Assembly (NCBI RefSeq): GCF_001984065.1
Contig: NZ_LYVP01000041.1
Location: forward strand, 1 to 45,766
DNA: 45,766 bases
Direction of reading: 5' to 3'
From: Pseudomonas sp. KK4
Lineage (GTDB): Bacteria > Pseudomonadota > Gammaproteobacteria > Pseudomonadales > Pseudomonadaceae
This document shows positions 26,082 to 35,558 of the stretch, in pieces. Made by a program: the position numbers and the translations under genes. Below the pieces are notes generated by a model. The model saw only the letters and a list, made by a program, of their open reading frames with translations. It did not search any database and was not told the origin of the DNA. Positions within the stretch are counted from its first letter, which is position 1; each line of letters begins with the position of its first letter.

Positions 26082-27359
26082 ATGACCGACAGCTTCGTCA
26101 CCCAGTGCCCGCATTGCCAAACCAGCTTCCGCGTCAGCCATGCTCAATTGAGCGTGGCTCGCGGGGTCGTTCGCTGTGGCTCATGCCTGCAGGTGTTCAA
26201 CGCTGCCAAGCAACTGCTTGAACAGGCCGGCAAGGAGCCTGTCGCCGCTGTCGCCCCAACGGTCGTCGAACCGCCGCCGCCTGCAGAGCCGCGAGCCATC
26301 AGCCAAAAACAGTGGACCGCGACCGAGCTGGATCTGGACAGCCTGGACCTCGACGAAGAACTGGCCCGCCTCGAACAGCGGGAAATCCAGCCGACCACCG
26401 AATTTGGCCGGCACCGCGAGGACAGCCTCAGCGCTCGTCGCGACAGCGCTGAAAACGACGAGGAGCCTTGGACGTCCGGCAGCCTGTTCAGCGAATCGGC
26501 GGCCGACCGCGCGCAATCGGCCAGTGATCTTGACGACCTTGATCGTCTCGACACCCTCAACACCCTTGATACGTCGGACCCGGTGCAAGCGGATATCGCC
26601 CCCGGCATTCACTCGCGCACCGAACCGTCGCTATCGCTGGAACCCGTGGACCTGGACGACGAACCACAGCCGCCGCAACTGCGCCTGCATGATCCGCTGG
26701 AAGCCCCGCCTCACCATGAACGCCTGTCGGCGGCGACCATCGATGAACCCGATGACCTGCCTTCCATCGAGCCGCTGCGCAAGCGACGCGAACGCAGTGA
26801 GCCCGGGGTTCGCGCCGAGGTGCTCCAGGACCTGACCGATGACCCGCTGCAACTGGACTGGCAAAAGCGTCGCTCGCCCTGGGGTCGTCGATTCTTCTGG
26901 CTGCTGTTGATCCTGCTGGGCGCCGGCGCCCTGGTCGGTCAATACGTCGCCTATCACTTCGACGAACTGGCGCGTCAGGACCAATACCGCCCCTGGTTCC
27001 AGCAACTATGCCCGCAGATCGGCTGCACCGTGCCCTCCAAGGTCGACATCGCCAAAATCAAGAGCAGCAACCTGGTGGTACGCAGCCACCCGGAATTCAG
27101 CGGCGCCCTGGTAGTGGATGCCATCATCTATAACCGAGCGCCCTTTTCCCAACCGTTCCCGCTGCTGGAATTGCGCTTTGCCGACCTCAACGGGCACCTG
27201 ATCGCCAGCCGTCGCTTCAAGCCCGGCGAGTATCTCAACGGCGATCTCGAAGGCATGGTGGAAATGCCTCCGCAAACGCCGATCCACATCGCACTGGATA
27301 TTCTCGACCCAGGCTCCAAAGCGGTGAACTACAGCCTGAGCTTTCATTCTCCCGAGTGA
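26082..27359 (+). CDS. Zinc-ribbon and DUF3426 membrane protein
   Basis: Protein of 425 aa. The N-terminus is an MJ0042-type zinc ribbon with Cys9, Cys12, Cys32 and Cys35 (CPHC...CGSC). A long acidic, low-complexity region follows, rich in Asp/Leu repeats (LDSLDLDEELARLE, DLDDLDRLDTLNTLDTSD). One transmembrane helix lies at about 270-290 (FFWLLLILLGAGALVGQYVA), and the C-terminal DUF3426 domain should be periplasmic. It sits between prmA and dusB as in other pseudomonads. Function is unknown; a metal- or redox-linked envelope role is only a guess. Confidence 0.85.
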   Translation: MTDSFVTQCPHCQTSFRVSHAQLSVARGVVRCGSCLQVFNAAKQLLEQAGKEPVAAVAPTVVEPPPPAEPRAISQKQWTATELDLDSLDLDEELARLEQREIQPTTEFGRHREDSLSARRDSAENDEEPWTSGSLFSESAADRAQSASDLDDLDRLDTLNTLDTSDPVQADIAPGIHSRTEPSLSLEPVDLDDEPQPPQLRLHDPLEAPPHHERLSAATIDEPDDLPSIEPLRKRRERSEPGVRAEVLQDLTDDPLQLDWQKRRSPWGRRFFWLLLILLGAGALVGQYVAYHFDELARQDQYRPWFQQLCPQIGCTVPSKVDIAKIKSSNLVVRSHPEFSGALVVDAIIYNRAPFSQPFPLLELRFADLNGHLIASRRFKPGEYLNGDLEGMVEMPPQTPIHIALDILDPGSKAVNYSLSFHSPE

Positions 27360-27464
27360 AACGATTGTGCGACTCCCCATCGGCGACGGCTTTGCGACTT
27401 ACCCCGCCCGGACCAAACTGCTGGCGATAACAGAATAACTGTTCAGATTTTGTTCAATTCAGCC

Positions 27465-27493
27465 TTTATCCAGTCATCGAGAGCGGGTATCAT
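27465..27493 (+). promoter_or_regulatory. Possible sigma-70 promoter of dusB-fis
   Basis: TTTATC (27465-27470) and TATCAT (27488-27493) are 17 bp apart and lie 52 bp before the dusB start, in a 185-bp gap with locally AT-richer sequence (27430-27470). A promoter ahead of dusB is expected because fis is usually expressed from it. The -35 match is poor. Confidence 0.35.
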
Positions 27494-27544
27494 GCCCACC
27501 CTTTTTCGAACTCTCATGATCCGGCCCCACAACAGGGAAGTCCT

Positions 27545-28555
27545 ATGTCGGCGGTACGCATCGGTCCATACACATTACACAACGGCTTGATTCTCGCCCC
27601 GATGGCGGGTGTCACCGACCAGCCCTTTCGTCAGCTGTGCAAGCGATTGGGCGCCGGGCTAGTAGTCTCTGAAATGGTCACCAGCGACATGAGTCTGTGG
27701 AACACCCGCAAGTCGCGGATGCGCATGATCCACGAAGGTGATCCCGAGCCCCGCTCGGTACAGATCGCCGGTGGCGACGCGCAGATGCTGGCGGATGCGG
27801 CCCGGGCCAATGTCGAGCTGGGCGCACAGATTATCGATATCAACATGGGTTGCCCGGCGAAGAAGGTCTGCAACAAGGCCGCCGGCTCCGCACTGTTGAA
27901 GGATGAAGCACTGGTCACCGAGATCCTGCAGGCCGTCGTGGCGGCGGTCGATGTGCCGGTTACCCTGAAGATCCGTACCGGCTGGGACCGGGACAACAAG
28001 AATGGCCTGACGGTGGCGAAGATCGCCGAGCAGGCAGGCATTACGGCGTTGGCGGTCCATGGCCGCACCCGTGCCGACCTGTACACCGGTGAAGCCGAAT
28101 ACGACACCATCGCCGCCATCAAGCAGGCGGTGTCGATGCCGGTCTTTGCCAATGGCGATATCGATTCGCCGGAAAAAGCCCGGTACGTGCTCGACGCGAC
28201 CGGTGCCGATGGCCTGCTGATTGGCCGGGCCGCCCAGGGGCGGCCGTGGATTTTTCGCGAGATCGATCATTTCCTGCGTACCGGCGAGAAGCTCCCGGCG
28301 CTGGAGTTGGTCGAGGTGGAACGCATCCTGCTAGAGCATCTGGCTGCACTGCACGTCTTCTATGGAGACGTGATGGGCGTGCGCATTGCTCGAAAGCATG
28401 TGGGCTGGTATCTCGCAACCCTGCCGGGCGCCAGGGAGTTTCGCGCCCACTTCAATCGTTTGGAAGATACGGAAGCACAATGCGCCAACGTTCAGGGCTT
28501 CTTCGCCGAACGTTACAAGAGCCTGACAGGGGACGGAGAGGGGGTGGCCGCATGA
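27545..28555 (+). CDS. dusB: tRNA-dihydrouridine synthase B
   Basis: FMN-dependent reductase of 336 aa that forms dihydrouridine in tRNA. It is a TIM barrel with LAPMAGVTDQPFR at the N-terminus and the catalytic Cys103 in DINMGCPAKKVCNK. KIRTGWD and VHGRTRADLYTG mark the phosphate and tRNA side, and DGLLIGRAAQGRPWIF the FMN phosphate site. fis begins within its stop codon (ATGA overlap), reproducing the dusB-fis operon known from enterobacteria and pseudomonads. Confidence 0.95.
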   Translation: MSAVRIGPYTLHNGLILAPMAGVTDQPFRQLCKRLGAGLVVSEMVTSDMSLWNTRKSRMRMIHEGDPEPRSVQIAGGDAQMLADAARANVELGAQIIDINMGCPAKKVCNKAAGSALLKDEALVTEILQAVVAAVDVPVTLKIRTGWDRDNKNGLTVAKIAEQAGITALAVHGRTRADLYTGEAEYDTIAAIKQAVSMPVFANGDIDSPEKARYVLDATGADGLLIGRAAQGRPWIFREIDHFLRTGEKLPALELVEVERILLEHLAALHVFYGDVMGVRIARKHVGWYLATLPGAREFRAHFNRLEDTEAQCANVQGFFAERYKSLTGDGEGVAA

Positions 28556-28872
28556 CGATGATGACCGAGACTTTAGTGAGTGGAACAACACCCGTGAGCG
28601 ACAACGTGAATTTGAAACAGCACCTCAATACCCCGAGCGAAGAAGGCCAGACCCTTCGCGGGAGTGTCGAGAAAGCGCTGCACAATTATTTCGCCCACCT
28701 TGAGGGCGCTACCGTCACGGATGTGTACAACCTGGTGCTCTCCGAAGTCGAGGCTCCCCTGCTCGAGTGCGTGATGAACTACGTCAAGGGCAACCAGACC
28801 AAGGCCAGCGAGATGCTCGGACTCAACCGCGGCACGCTGCGCAAGAAACTCAAGCAGTACGATTTGCTGTAA
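28552..28872 (+). CDS. fis: DNA-binding protein Fis
   Basis: Nucleoid-associated protein of 106 aa. The N-terminal half is variable. The dimerisation helices (SVEKALHNYFAHL, APLLECVMNYV) and the C-terminal helix-turn-helix KASEMLGLNRGTLRKKLKQY are clear. The ATG at 28552 overlaps the dusB stop by four bases and has GGAGAGGGGG upstream. A terminator follows 17 bp after the stop. Fis modulates stable RNA promoters, supercoiling and recombination (family knowledge). Confidence 0.96.
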   Translation: MTMMTETLVSGTTPVSDNVNLKQHLNTPSEEGQTLRGSVEKALHNYFAHLEGATVTDVYNLVLSEVEAPLLECVMNYVKGNQTKASEMLGLNRGTLRKKLKQYDLL

Positions 28873-28889
28873 GCATTCAATCAAACCAG

Positions 28890-28922
28890 AAAGGCGCCCG
28901 CGTAAAACCGGTCGCCTTTTTT
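28890..28922 (+). terminator. Intrinsic terminator of dusB-fis
   Basis: AAAGGCG (28890-28896) pairs with CGCCTTT (28913-28919) and the run continues as six T residues. It lies 17 bases after the fis stop and before the purH ribosome-binding region. Confidence 0.85.
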
Positions 28923-28954
28923 GCTGACTTCCTTTGCTTTTGATGGAAATTGAG

Positions 28955-30562
28955 ATGACCGACCAGACTACCCGCCTGCCGATCCGCCGCGCCTTGATCA
29001 GCGTTTCCGACAAGACCGGGATCCTCGAATTCGCCAAGGAGCTCGAAGCTCTGGGCGTCGAGATCCTCTCCACCGGCGGAACGTTCAAGCTGCTGCGCGA
29101 CAATGGCGTCGCTGCAGTGGAAGTCGCAGATTACACAGGTTTTGCCGAAATGATGGACGGCCGGGTGAAAACCCTGCATCCGAAAATTCACGGCGGGATC
29201 CTCGGTCGTCGCGGTATCGATGACGCCATCATGAACGAGCACGGCATCAAGCCGATCGATCTGGTCGCGGTCAACCTCTACCCGTTCGAAGCCACCATCA
29301 ACAAGCCAGGCTGCGACCTGCCGACCGCCATCGAGAACATCGACATCGGCGGCCCGACCATGGTCCGTTCCGCAGCCAAGAACCATAAAGACGTGGCCAT
29401 CGTGGTTAACGCCAGCGACTACGCCAACGTCCTGGAAAACCTCAAGGCCGGCGGCCTGACCTACGCACAGCGTTTCGACCTGATGCTCAAGGCCTTCGAA
29501 CACACCGCGGCCTACGACGGCATGATCGCCAACTACATGGGCACCGTGAACCAGGCGGCTGACACCCTCAGCACCGAAGGTCGCAGCGAATTCCCGCGTA
29601 CCTTCAACAGCCAGTTCATCAAGGCCCAGGAAATGCGCTACGGCGAGAACCCGCACCAGAGCGCGGCGTTCTACGTGGAAGCCAAGCCTGCCGAAGTCGG
29701 CATCGCCACCGCGACCCAACTGCAGGGCAAGGAACTGTCGTACAACAACGTGGCCGACACCGACGCCGCGCTGGAATGCGTCAAGAGCTTCGTCAAGCCT
29801 GCCTGCGTGATCGTCAAGCACGCCAACCCCTGCGGCGTAGCCGTCAGCCCGGATGCCGAAGGCGGGATCCGCAAAGCCTACGACCTGGCCTACGCCACCG
29901 ACACCGAATCGGCATTCGGCGGCATCATCGCCTTCAACCGTGAGTTGGATGCAGAAACCGCCAAGGCCATCGTCGAGCGTCAGTTCGTCGAAGTGATCAT
30001 CGCCCCGAGCGTCAGCGAAGAAGCCCGCGCCATCGTCGCCGCCAAAGCCAACGTGCGCCTGCTGGCCTGCGGCGAATGGTCGACTGACCGCGCTGCTGCC
30101 TGGGATTACAAACGCGTCAACGGTGGCCTGCTGGTGCAGAGCCGCGACATCGGCATGATCGGCGCCGATGACCTGAAAGTCGTGACCAAACGCGCACCGA
30201 CCGAGCAGGAAATCCACGACCTGATCTTCGCCTGGAAAGTCGCCAAATACGTCAAGTCCAACGCCATCGTCTACGCCAAGAACCGCCAGACCATCGGTGT
30301 CGGCGCCGGCCAGATGAGCCGCGTGAACTCGGCGCGCATCGCCGCGATCAAGGCTGAACACGCCGGCCTGCAAGTCCAGGGCGCCGTGATGGCATCCGAC
30401 GCTTTCTTTCCGTTCCGCGACGGCATCGACAACGCGGCCAAGGCCGGCATCACCGCGGTGATCCAGCCAGGCGGCTCGATGCGTGACAACGAAGTGATCG
30501 CTGCAGCTGATGAGGCTGGCATCGCCATGGTCTTCACCGGCATGCGCCACTTCCGTCACTGA
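28955..30562 (+). CDS. purH: Bifunctional AICAR transformylase / IMP cyclohydrolase
   Basis: Enzyme of 535 aa for the last two steps of IMP synthesis. The N-terminal cyclohydrolase domain (1-200) shows ALISVSDKTGILEFAKEL, STGGTFKLL and GRVKTLHPKIHGGILGRR. The C-terminal transformylase domain shows RYGENPHQSAAFY, VIVKHANPCGVAV (catalytic Lys-His), SAFGGIIAFN and QTIGVGAGQMSRVNSARIA. The ATG at 28955 was chosen to match family length; the preceding seven-codon extension lacks support. A REPIN separates it from purD. Confidence 0.97.
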   Translation: MTDQTTRLPIRRALISVSDKTGILEFAKELEALGVEILSTGGTFKLLRDNGVAAVEVADYTGFAEMMDGRVKTLHPKIHGGILGRRGIDDAIMNEHGIKPIDLVAVNLYPFEATINKPGCDLPTAIENIDIGGPTMVRSAAKNHKDVAIVVNASDYANVLENLKAGGLTYAQRFDLMLKAFEHTAAYDGMIANYMGTVNQAADTLSTEGRSEFPRTFNSQFIKAQEMRYGENPHQSAAFYVEAKPAEVGIATATQLQGKELSYNNVADTDAALECVKSFVKPACVIVKHANPCGVAVSPDAEGGIRKAYDLAYATDTESAFGGIIAFNRELDAETAKAIVERQFVEVIIAPSVSEEARAIVAAKANVRLLACGEWSTDRAAAWDYKRVNGGLLVQSRDIGMIGADDLKVVTKRAPTEQEIHDLIFAWKVAKYVKSNAIVYAKNRQTIGVGAGQMSRVNSARIAAIKAEHAGLQVQGAVMASDAFFPFRDGIDNAAKAGITAVIQPGGSMRDNEVIAAADEAGIAMVFTGMRHFRH

Positions 30563-30576
30563 TACACCGATTCAAA

Positions 30577-30665
30577 TGTGGGAGCGGGCTCGCTCGCGAA
30601 TGCGATCTGTCAGTGGCATTGAAGCTGACCGGCACACCGCCTTCGCGAGCAAGCCCGCTCCCACA
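30577..30665. repeat. REPIN (inverted REP pair), one arm variant
   Basis: TGTGGGAGCGGGCTCGCTCG (T to C change in the left core) at 30577-30596 and the standard inverted copy ending CCCGCTCCCACA at 30665. It lies between purH and purD, so it may reduce or stabilise read-through mRNA. Confidence 0.9.
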
Positions 30666-30718
30666 GAAAAGCAGCTTCAGTGCTGCCTCCAGAATGAGCG
30701 TCATCCGAGGTTTTTGAA

Positions 30719-32014
30719 ATGAATGTTTTGATCATTGGCAGCGGTGGCCGTGAACACGCCCTGGCCTGGAAAGTGGCTCAGGATCCGCGCGTGCAGAAGG
30801 TTTTCGTCGCACCGGGCAACGCCGGCACCGCCATTGAAGCCAAGTGCGAAAATGTCGCCATCGACGTGTTGGCCCTTGAGCAACTGGCTGACTTTGCCGA
30901 GAAGAACGTTTCCCTGACCATCGTCGGCCCGGAAGTGCCGCTGGTGGCCGGCGTCGTCGACCTGTTCCGTTCCCGTGGCCTGGATTGCTTTGGTCCGACC
31001 GCTGGCGCTGCCCAGCTGGAAGGCTCGAAAGCCTTCACCAAGGACTTCCTGGCACGCCACAAGATCCCGACCGCCGACTACCAGAACTTCACCGAGATCG
31101 AGCCGGCCTTGGCTTACCTGCGTGAAAAAGGCGCACCGATCGTGATCAAGGCCGACGGCCTGGCCGCCGGTAAAGGTGTGATCGTCGCCATGACCCTGGC
31201 CGAAGCCGAAGACGCCGTGCGTGACATGCTGGCCGGCAACGCCTTCGGTGACGCCGGTTCGCGGGTGGTGATCGAAGAGTTCCTGGACGGCGAAGAAGCC
31301 AGCTTCATCGTCATGGTCGACGGCAAGAACGTCCTGCCGATGGCCACCAGCCAGGACCACAAGCGCGTCGGCGACGGCGACACCGGCCCGAACACCGGCG
31401 GCATGGGTGCCTACTCCCCTGCTCCGGTGGTCACCAGCGACGTGCACCAGCGCGTCATGGACCTGGTGATCTGGCCGACAGTTCGCGGCATGGCCGAGGA
31501 AGGTAACGTCTACACTGGTTTCCTGTACGCGGGCCTGATGATCGACAAGGCCGGTAACCCAAAAGTCATCGAATTCAACTGCCGTTTCGGCGACCCTGAG
31601 ACCCAACCGGTCATGCTGCGTTTGCAGTCGAGCCTGGTGTTGCTGGTCGAAGCGGCGCTGGCACAGGCGCTGGACAAGGTCGAGGCACAATGGGATCCAC
31701 GCCCGAGCGTGGGCATCGTACTGGCCGCAGGCGGGTACCCGGGTGACTACGCCAAGGGCGCAGCCATCAAGGGCCTGGACGCAGCGGCGGCACTGGAAGG
31801 CAAAGTCTTCCATGCCGGTACTGCACTGAAGGACGGTCAAGTGGTCACGGCCGGTGGTCGGGTACTTTGCGCCACCGCCATGGGTGCCAGCGTCGATGCC
31901 GCTCAACAGCAGGCATACAAACTGGCCGCCAGCATCGATTGGGAAGGTTGTTTCTATCGCAAGGACATTGGCTACCGCGCCATTGCCCGCGAGCGTGGCG
32001 AAAATCAGGAATAA
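30719..32014 (+). CDS. purD: Phosphoribosylamine-glycine ligase
   Basis: ATP-grasp GAR synthetase of 431 aa, the second enzyme of purine synthesis. Seen: MNVLIIGSGGREHALAWK (PurD N-domain), FGPTAGAAQLEGSKAF, the ATP-binding VIKADGLAAGKGVIVA, ATSQDHKRVGDGDTGPNTGG, and the family signature FNCRFGDPETQPVM. The SD (CGAGG) is about nine bases before the ATG. It follows purH across a REPIN and is followed by a GC-rich palindrome before retS, the same order as in P. aeruginosa. Confidence 0.97.
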   Translation: MNVLIIGSGGREHALAWKVAQDPRVQKVFVAPGNAGTAIEAKCENVAIDVLALEQLADFAEKNVSLTIVGPEVPLVAGVVDLFRSRGLDCFGPTAGAAQLEGSKAFTKDFLARHKIPTADYQNFTEIEPALAYLREKGAPIVIKADGLAAGKGVIVAMTLAEAEDAVRDMLAGNAFGDAGSRVVIEEFLDGEEASFIVMVDGKNVLPMATSQDHKRVGDGDTGPNTGGMGAYSPAPVVTSDVHQRVMDLVIWPTVRGMAEEGNVYTGFLYAGLMIDKAGNPKVIEFNCRFGDPETQPVMLRLQSSLVLLVEAALAQALDKVEAQWDPRPSVGIVLAAGGYPGDYAKGAAIKGLDAAAALEGKVFHAGTALKDGQVVTAGGRVLCATAMGASVDAAQQQAYKLAASIDWEGCFYRKDIGYRAIARERGENQE

Positions 32015-32030
32015 AGCTTCCATTCAGCCG

Positions 32031-32053
32031 GGCAAGGGCCCAGGGCCCTTGCC
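32031..32053. repeat. GC-rich palindrome between purD and retS
   Basis: GGCAAGGGCCC-A-GGGCCCTTGCC, a perfect 11-bp inverted repeat around one base, 16 bases after the purD stop. It would fold into a 9-bp hairpin. No T run follows (TGACTATTCC), so it is not a standard intrinsic terminator; an attenuating structure or protein site is possible. Confidence 0.6.
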
Positions 32054-32113
32054 TGACTATTCCGGCGCCGCGCATAGTTATATTCTGGCATTAACCTACG
32101 AAGGGATTTCGCC

Positions 32114-34891
32114 GTGCGCTGGCTCAGGATTGCCATAGGCTTCACCGCCACCCTGCTGACCCTGCTCTGCATGCTACCGGCCCAGGCCGGGCAAGGCAGT
32201 GGCCTGGCGGTATTGCTCGACGAACAGGGTGACCTGCAACTGAGCGATATCCGCTCCGCCCGCTATACCAACCAATTCAGTCCCATCGATCTCGAACGGA
32301 TCACCGCCGCCGAACCTGGCGGTGCGCTCTGGCTTCGCTTTCGCCTTGCGCCCGGCAAGCATGAACAATTGCTGAGGGTATTCGCCCCGGACCTGCTGCA
32401 ACTCAACATGTACGTGCTGGACGGCGACAAGCTGATCGAGCAATCAAGCACCGGCAACAAACAGCCCCAGGCTGCCCGGCCGCTGTCCAGCAACGACTTC
32501 ATGCTGCCGTTGCCCCAAGCCGACAAACCCCTCGATGTTTACCTGCGACTGGTCTCCGAGCATCAGTTGAGGCCCTATATCAGCCTGCAACCTGCAATCA
32601 TGGCCGCGGCCAACCAGGGTCAGTCACTGATCTATGGTCTACTGCTGGGCTGCATCGGCATGCTGATCCTGCACAACCTCATCCGTTACGCGTATACCCG
32701 CTCACGCAGCAGTCTTTGGCTGGCCGGCTGCGAAGCCTTGCTGATGCTCAGTGTGGTGCTGTTGCTGAATCTGGCGGGGGCCTGGCTGCCTGACTGGCAA
32801 GCCCTGCAAACACCGGGCGCTTATCTCGCCCTGCTGCTCACGGCCCCTTGCGGCCTGATGTTCGCCTATCGCTTCTACACACCACTGGGCACGCACCCGC
32901 TGAACAAACTGCTGCTGGGCGAGATTCTATTGATCATGATCTGCGGCCTGCTGCTGCTTTTCGTCAACACCCTGCCGCTTAACCTGCTCACCTATGGCCT
33001 GGTCGCCCTGGCCGGCCTGACCATGCTGTTCGTCAGCGCCTTTCACTGGCAAAAAGGCTACCGACCGGCGCGGCTGTTCGTGGCGGCCATGGTGGTATTC
33101 AACCTCGGCACGCTGATCATCCTGCCCGCCCTGCTCGGCCTGACCCTGACCGAACCCCATGGTCTGATCACCACCCTGCTGGCGTTCATCTGCATCAGCG
33201 GCCTGTTGATGAGCATCGCCCTGAGCGAGCGCCAGCGCCGCATCACCGAAGATCGCTTCAGCATCAGCCGAGACCTGGCGGCCAGCAATGCCGAGATCAA
33301 CGCCAAGGCGGAATTCCTGGCCAAGATCAGTCACGAAATCCGCACCCCCATGAATGGCGTACTGGGCATGACCGAGTTGTTGCTGGGCACGCCGCTCTCG
33401 GTCAAGCAGCGCGATTACGTCCAGACCATCCACAGCGCGGGCAATGAACTGCTCACCCTGATCAACGAAATCCTCGACATTTCCAAACTCGAATCCGGCC
33501 AGATCGAACTCGACGATGTGCAGTTCGATCTCAACGCGCTGATCGAGGACTGCCTGAGCATCTTCCGCGCCAAGGCCGAACAGCAAAACGTCGAACTGAT
33601 CAGCTTCATCCAGCCACAAGTGCCGCGGGTCATCAGCGGTGACCCGACACGCTTGCGCCAGACCCTGTTGAGCCTGGTGGAGAATGCGCTGAAGAAGACC
33701 GACGAAGGCGAAATCCTGATCGTCGTCGCGCTCGACGAGCGCAGCCCCAAACCGCGCCTGCGCATTGCCGTGCAGGACAGCGGCGAGCCCATGGAGGCCG
33801 AAGAGCGCGACGCCCTGATGCATGCCGAGTTGCACAGCAAGCACTTCCTCTCGGCCAATCGTGTGGGTGGCAACCTGGGGCTGGTCATCGCCCGACAACT
33901 GATTCGCCTGATGCACGGTGAGTTCGGCATCAAGAGCGGCGCCAGCCAGGGCACCACCTTGTGGCTGACCCTGCCGCTGGACCCCGATCGCCTGGAACAC
34001 CCGACTTCCGACCTCGACGGACCGCTGCAAGGTGCACGGGTATTGGTGGTGGATGACAACGACACCTGCCGCAAAGTGCTGGTGCAGCAATGCAGCGCCT
34101 GGGGCCTGAACGTCAGCGCCGTGGCCTCCGGCAAGGAAGCGTTGGCACTGCTGCGCACCAAGGCGCACCTGCGCGATTATTTCGATGCGGTGCTGCTGGA
34201 TCAGAACATGCCAGGCATGACCGGCATGCAACTGGCTGCCAAGATCAAGGAAGACCCGAGCCTGAACCACGACATCCTGCTGATCATGCTCACCGGTATC
34301 AGCAATGCGCCGAGCAAGATCATCGCGCGCAACTCGGGCATCAAACGCATCCTTGCCAAACCGGTGGCCGGCTACACCCTCAAGACCACCCTGGCCGATG
34401 AGTTGAACCAGCGCAACAAAGGCCACGCCGTGATGCAACAAGCGCCGGCCGGCCCGATGCCGCCGGTCAAGGTACCCAGCGATTTCCGCATTCTGGTGGC
34501 TGAAGACAACAGCATCTCCACCAAGGTGATCCGCGGCATGCTGGGCAAGCTCAACCTGCAGCCCGACACCGCCAGCAATGGCGAAGAAGCCCTGCAGGCC
34601 ATGAAGGCCCAACGGTATGACCTGGTGCTCATGGATTGCGAAATGCCGATCCTCGACGGCTTCTCGGCGACACAGCAATTGCGTGCCTGGGAAGTGGGCA
34701 ACCAGCGGACCCGGACCCCGGTGGTCGCATTGACCGCGCACATCCTCGCCGAGCATAAGGAACGGGCGCGTCAGGCCGGCATGGACGGGCACATGGCCAA
34801 ACCGGTCGAGCTTTCGCAATTGCGCGAATTGATCGAACACTGGGTTGCCCAGCGCGATCTGCAAGCCCGCGCGGCTACGTCCACGTCCTGA
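32114..34891 (+). CDS. retS: RetS hybrid sensor kinase
   Basis: Hybrid kinase of 925 aa. It has a signal peptide (1-25), a periplasmic 7TMR-DISMED2 domain (about 30-165), a seven-helix 7TMR-DISM membrane block (about 178-370), HisKA with His407 (ISHEIRTPMNG), an HATPase with N box SLVENALKKTDEG and a reduced G1 (VQDSGEPM), and two receivers with Asp696 (VLLDQNMPG) and Asp841 (LVLMDCEMPILDG). In P. aeruginosa RetS blocks GacS and so controls the Gac/Rsm switch between acute and biofilm lifestyles (established). GTG start at 32114 with GAAGGGA eight bases upstream. Linkage after purD supports orthology. Confidence 0.92.
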   Translation: MRWLRIAIGFTATLLTLLCMLPAQAGQGSGLAVLLDEQGDLQLSDIRSARYTNQFSPIDLERITAAEPGGALWLRFRLAPGKHEQLLRVFAPDLLQLNMYVLDGDKLIEQSSTGNKQPQAARPLSSNDFMLPLPQADKPLDVYLRLVSEHQLRPYISLQPAIMAAANQGQSLIYGLLLGCIGMLILHNLIRYAYTRSRSSLWLAGCEALLMLSVVLLLNLAGAWLPDWQALQTPGAYLALLLTAPCGLMFAYRFYTPLGTHPLNKLLLGEILLIMICGLLLLFVNTLPLNLLTYGLVALAGLTMLFVSAFHWQKGYRPARLFVAAMVVFNLGTLIILPALLGLTLTEPHGLITTLLAFICISGLLMSIALSERQRRITEDRFSISRDLAASNAEINAKAEFLAKISHEIRTPMNGVLGMTELLLGTPLSVKQRDYVQTIHSAGNELLTLINEILDISKLESGQIELDDVQFDLNALIEDCLSIFRAKAEQQNVELISFIQPQVPRVISGDPTRLRQTLLSLVENALKKTDEGEILIVVALDERSPKPRLRIAVQDSGEPMEAEERDALMHAELHSKHFLSANRVGGNLGLVIARQLIRLMHGEFGIKSGASQGTTLWLTLPLDPDRLEHPTSDLDGPLQGARVLVVDDNDTCRKVLVQQCSAWGLNVSAVASGKEALALLRTKAHLRDYFDAVLLDQNMPGMTGMQLAAKIKEDPSLNHDILLIMLTGISNAPSKIIARNSGIKRILAKPVAGYTLKTTLADELNQRNKGHAVMQQAPAGPMPPVKVPSDFRILVAEDNSISTKVIRGMLGKLNLQPDTASNGEEALQAMKAQRYDLVLMDCEMPILDGFSATQQLRAWEVGNQRTRTPVVALTAHILAEHKERARQAGMDGHMAKPVELSQLRELIEHWVAQRDLQARAATSTS

Positions 34892-34955
34892 GCCGACAGA
34901 CCCCGCGACGCCTGATAGACTCCCCCACGACTTCCCTCGCCAGTGAGCCTGCACC

Positions 34956-35552
34956 ATGCTGCACGTGTTGTTCAGTGTTTACCTGAAGATGCTGGTGCTC
35001 TACAGCCCGTTCTTCGTGTTGTCCTGCTTCATCAGCCTGACCCGCGGCTACTCGCGCAAGGAACAACGTCGCCTGGCCTGGAAAGTGGCAATCGCCACAC
35101 TGGTCTCCAGTGTCCTGTTGTATCTGTTTGGCCGGGTGATCTTCAGCGTCTTCGGCATCACCGTGGACGCCTTCCGTATCGGCGCCGGCAGCGTGCTGTT
35201 CATCTCGGCGCTGGGCATGGCCCAGGGCAAGTCGGCGGTGCAGACCGACAACGTGCAGCAAGACGTGACCATTGTCCCGCTCACCATCCCGTTGACGGTC
35301 GGCCCCGGCACCATCGGTGCCTTGCTGGTCATGGGCGTGAGCCAACCCCATTGGGACGACAAGCTCATGGCCATTGTCAGTATCGCCCTGGCCAGCTTCA
35401 CGGTCGGCGTGGTGCTGTACCTGTCCAACCGCATCGAGCGCATTCTGGGCGACCAGGGCTTGCAGATTGTCAGCCGGCTGATGGGGTTGTTCGTGTGTGC
35501 GCTGGCGGCGCAGATCATTTTTACCGGAGTCAGGGGTTACCTGGTTCCCTAG
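34956..35552 (+). CDS. MarC/UPF0056 family membrane protein
   Basis: Integral membrane protein of 198 aa with about six hydrophobic helices and the family signature PLTIPLTVGPGTIGALLV in the middle (about residues 108-125). The MarC family has no established substrate; the former link to multiple antibiotic resistance is not supported in E. coli (as recalled). It lies 64 bp after retS on the same strand, with no terminator visible between. It ends 6 bp from the convergent unknown gene at 35559. Confidence 0.85.
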   Translation: MLHVLFSVYLKMLVLYSPFFVLSCFISLTRGYSRKEQRRLAWKVAIATLVSSVLLYLFGRVIFSVFGITVDAFRIGAGSVLFISALGMAQGKSAVQTDNVQQDVTIVPLTIPLTVGPGTIGALLVMGVSQPHWDDKLMAIVSIALASFTVGVVLYLSNRIERILGDQGLQIVSRLMGLFVCALAAQIIFTGVRGYLVP

Positions 35553-35558
35553 CGGCCA

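Noticed and set aside
28877..30559. Long minus-strand open frame opposite purH
   Set aside because: High-GC shadow frame; purH on the plus strand is unambiguous.
32927..34957. Minus-strand frame of 676 codons opposite retS
   Set aside because: Antisense of the kinase and receiver domains of retS; His/Gln/Val-rich composition is typical of a shadow frame.
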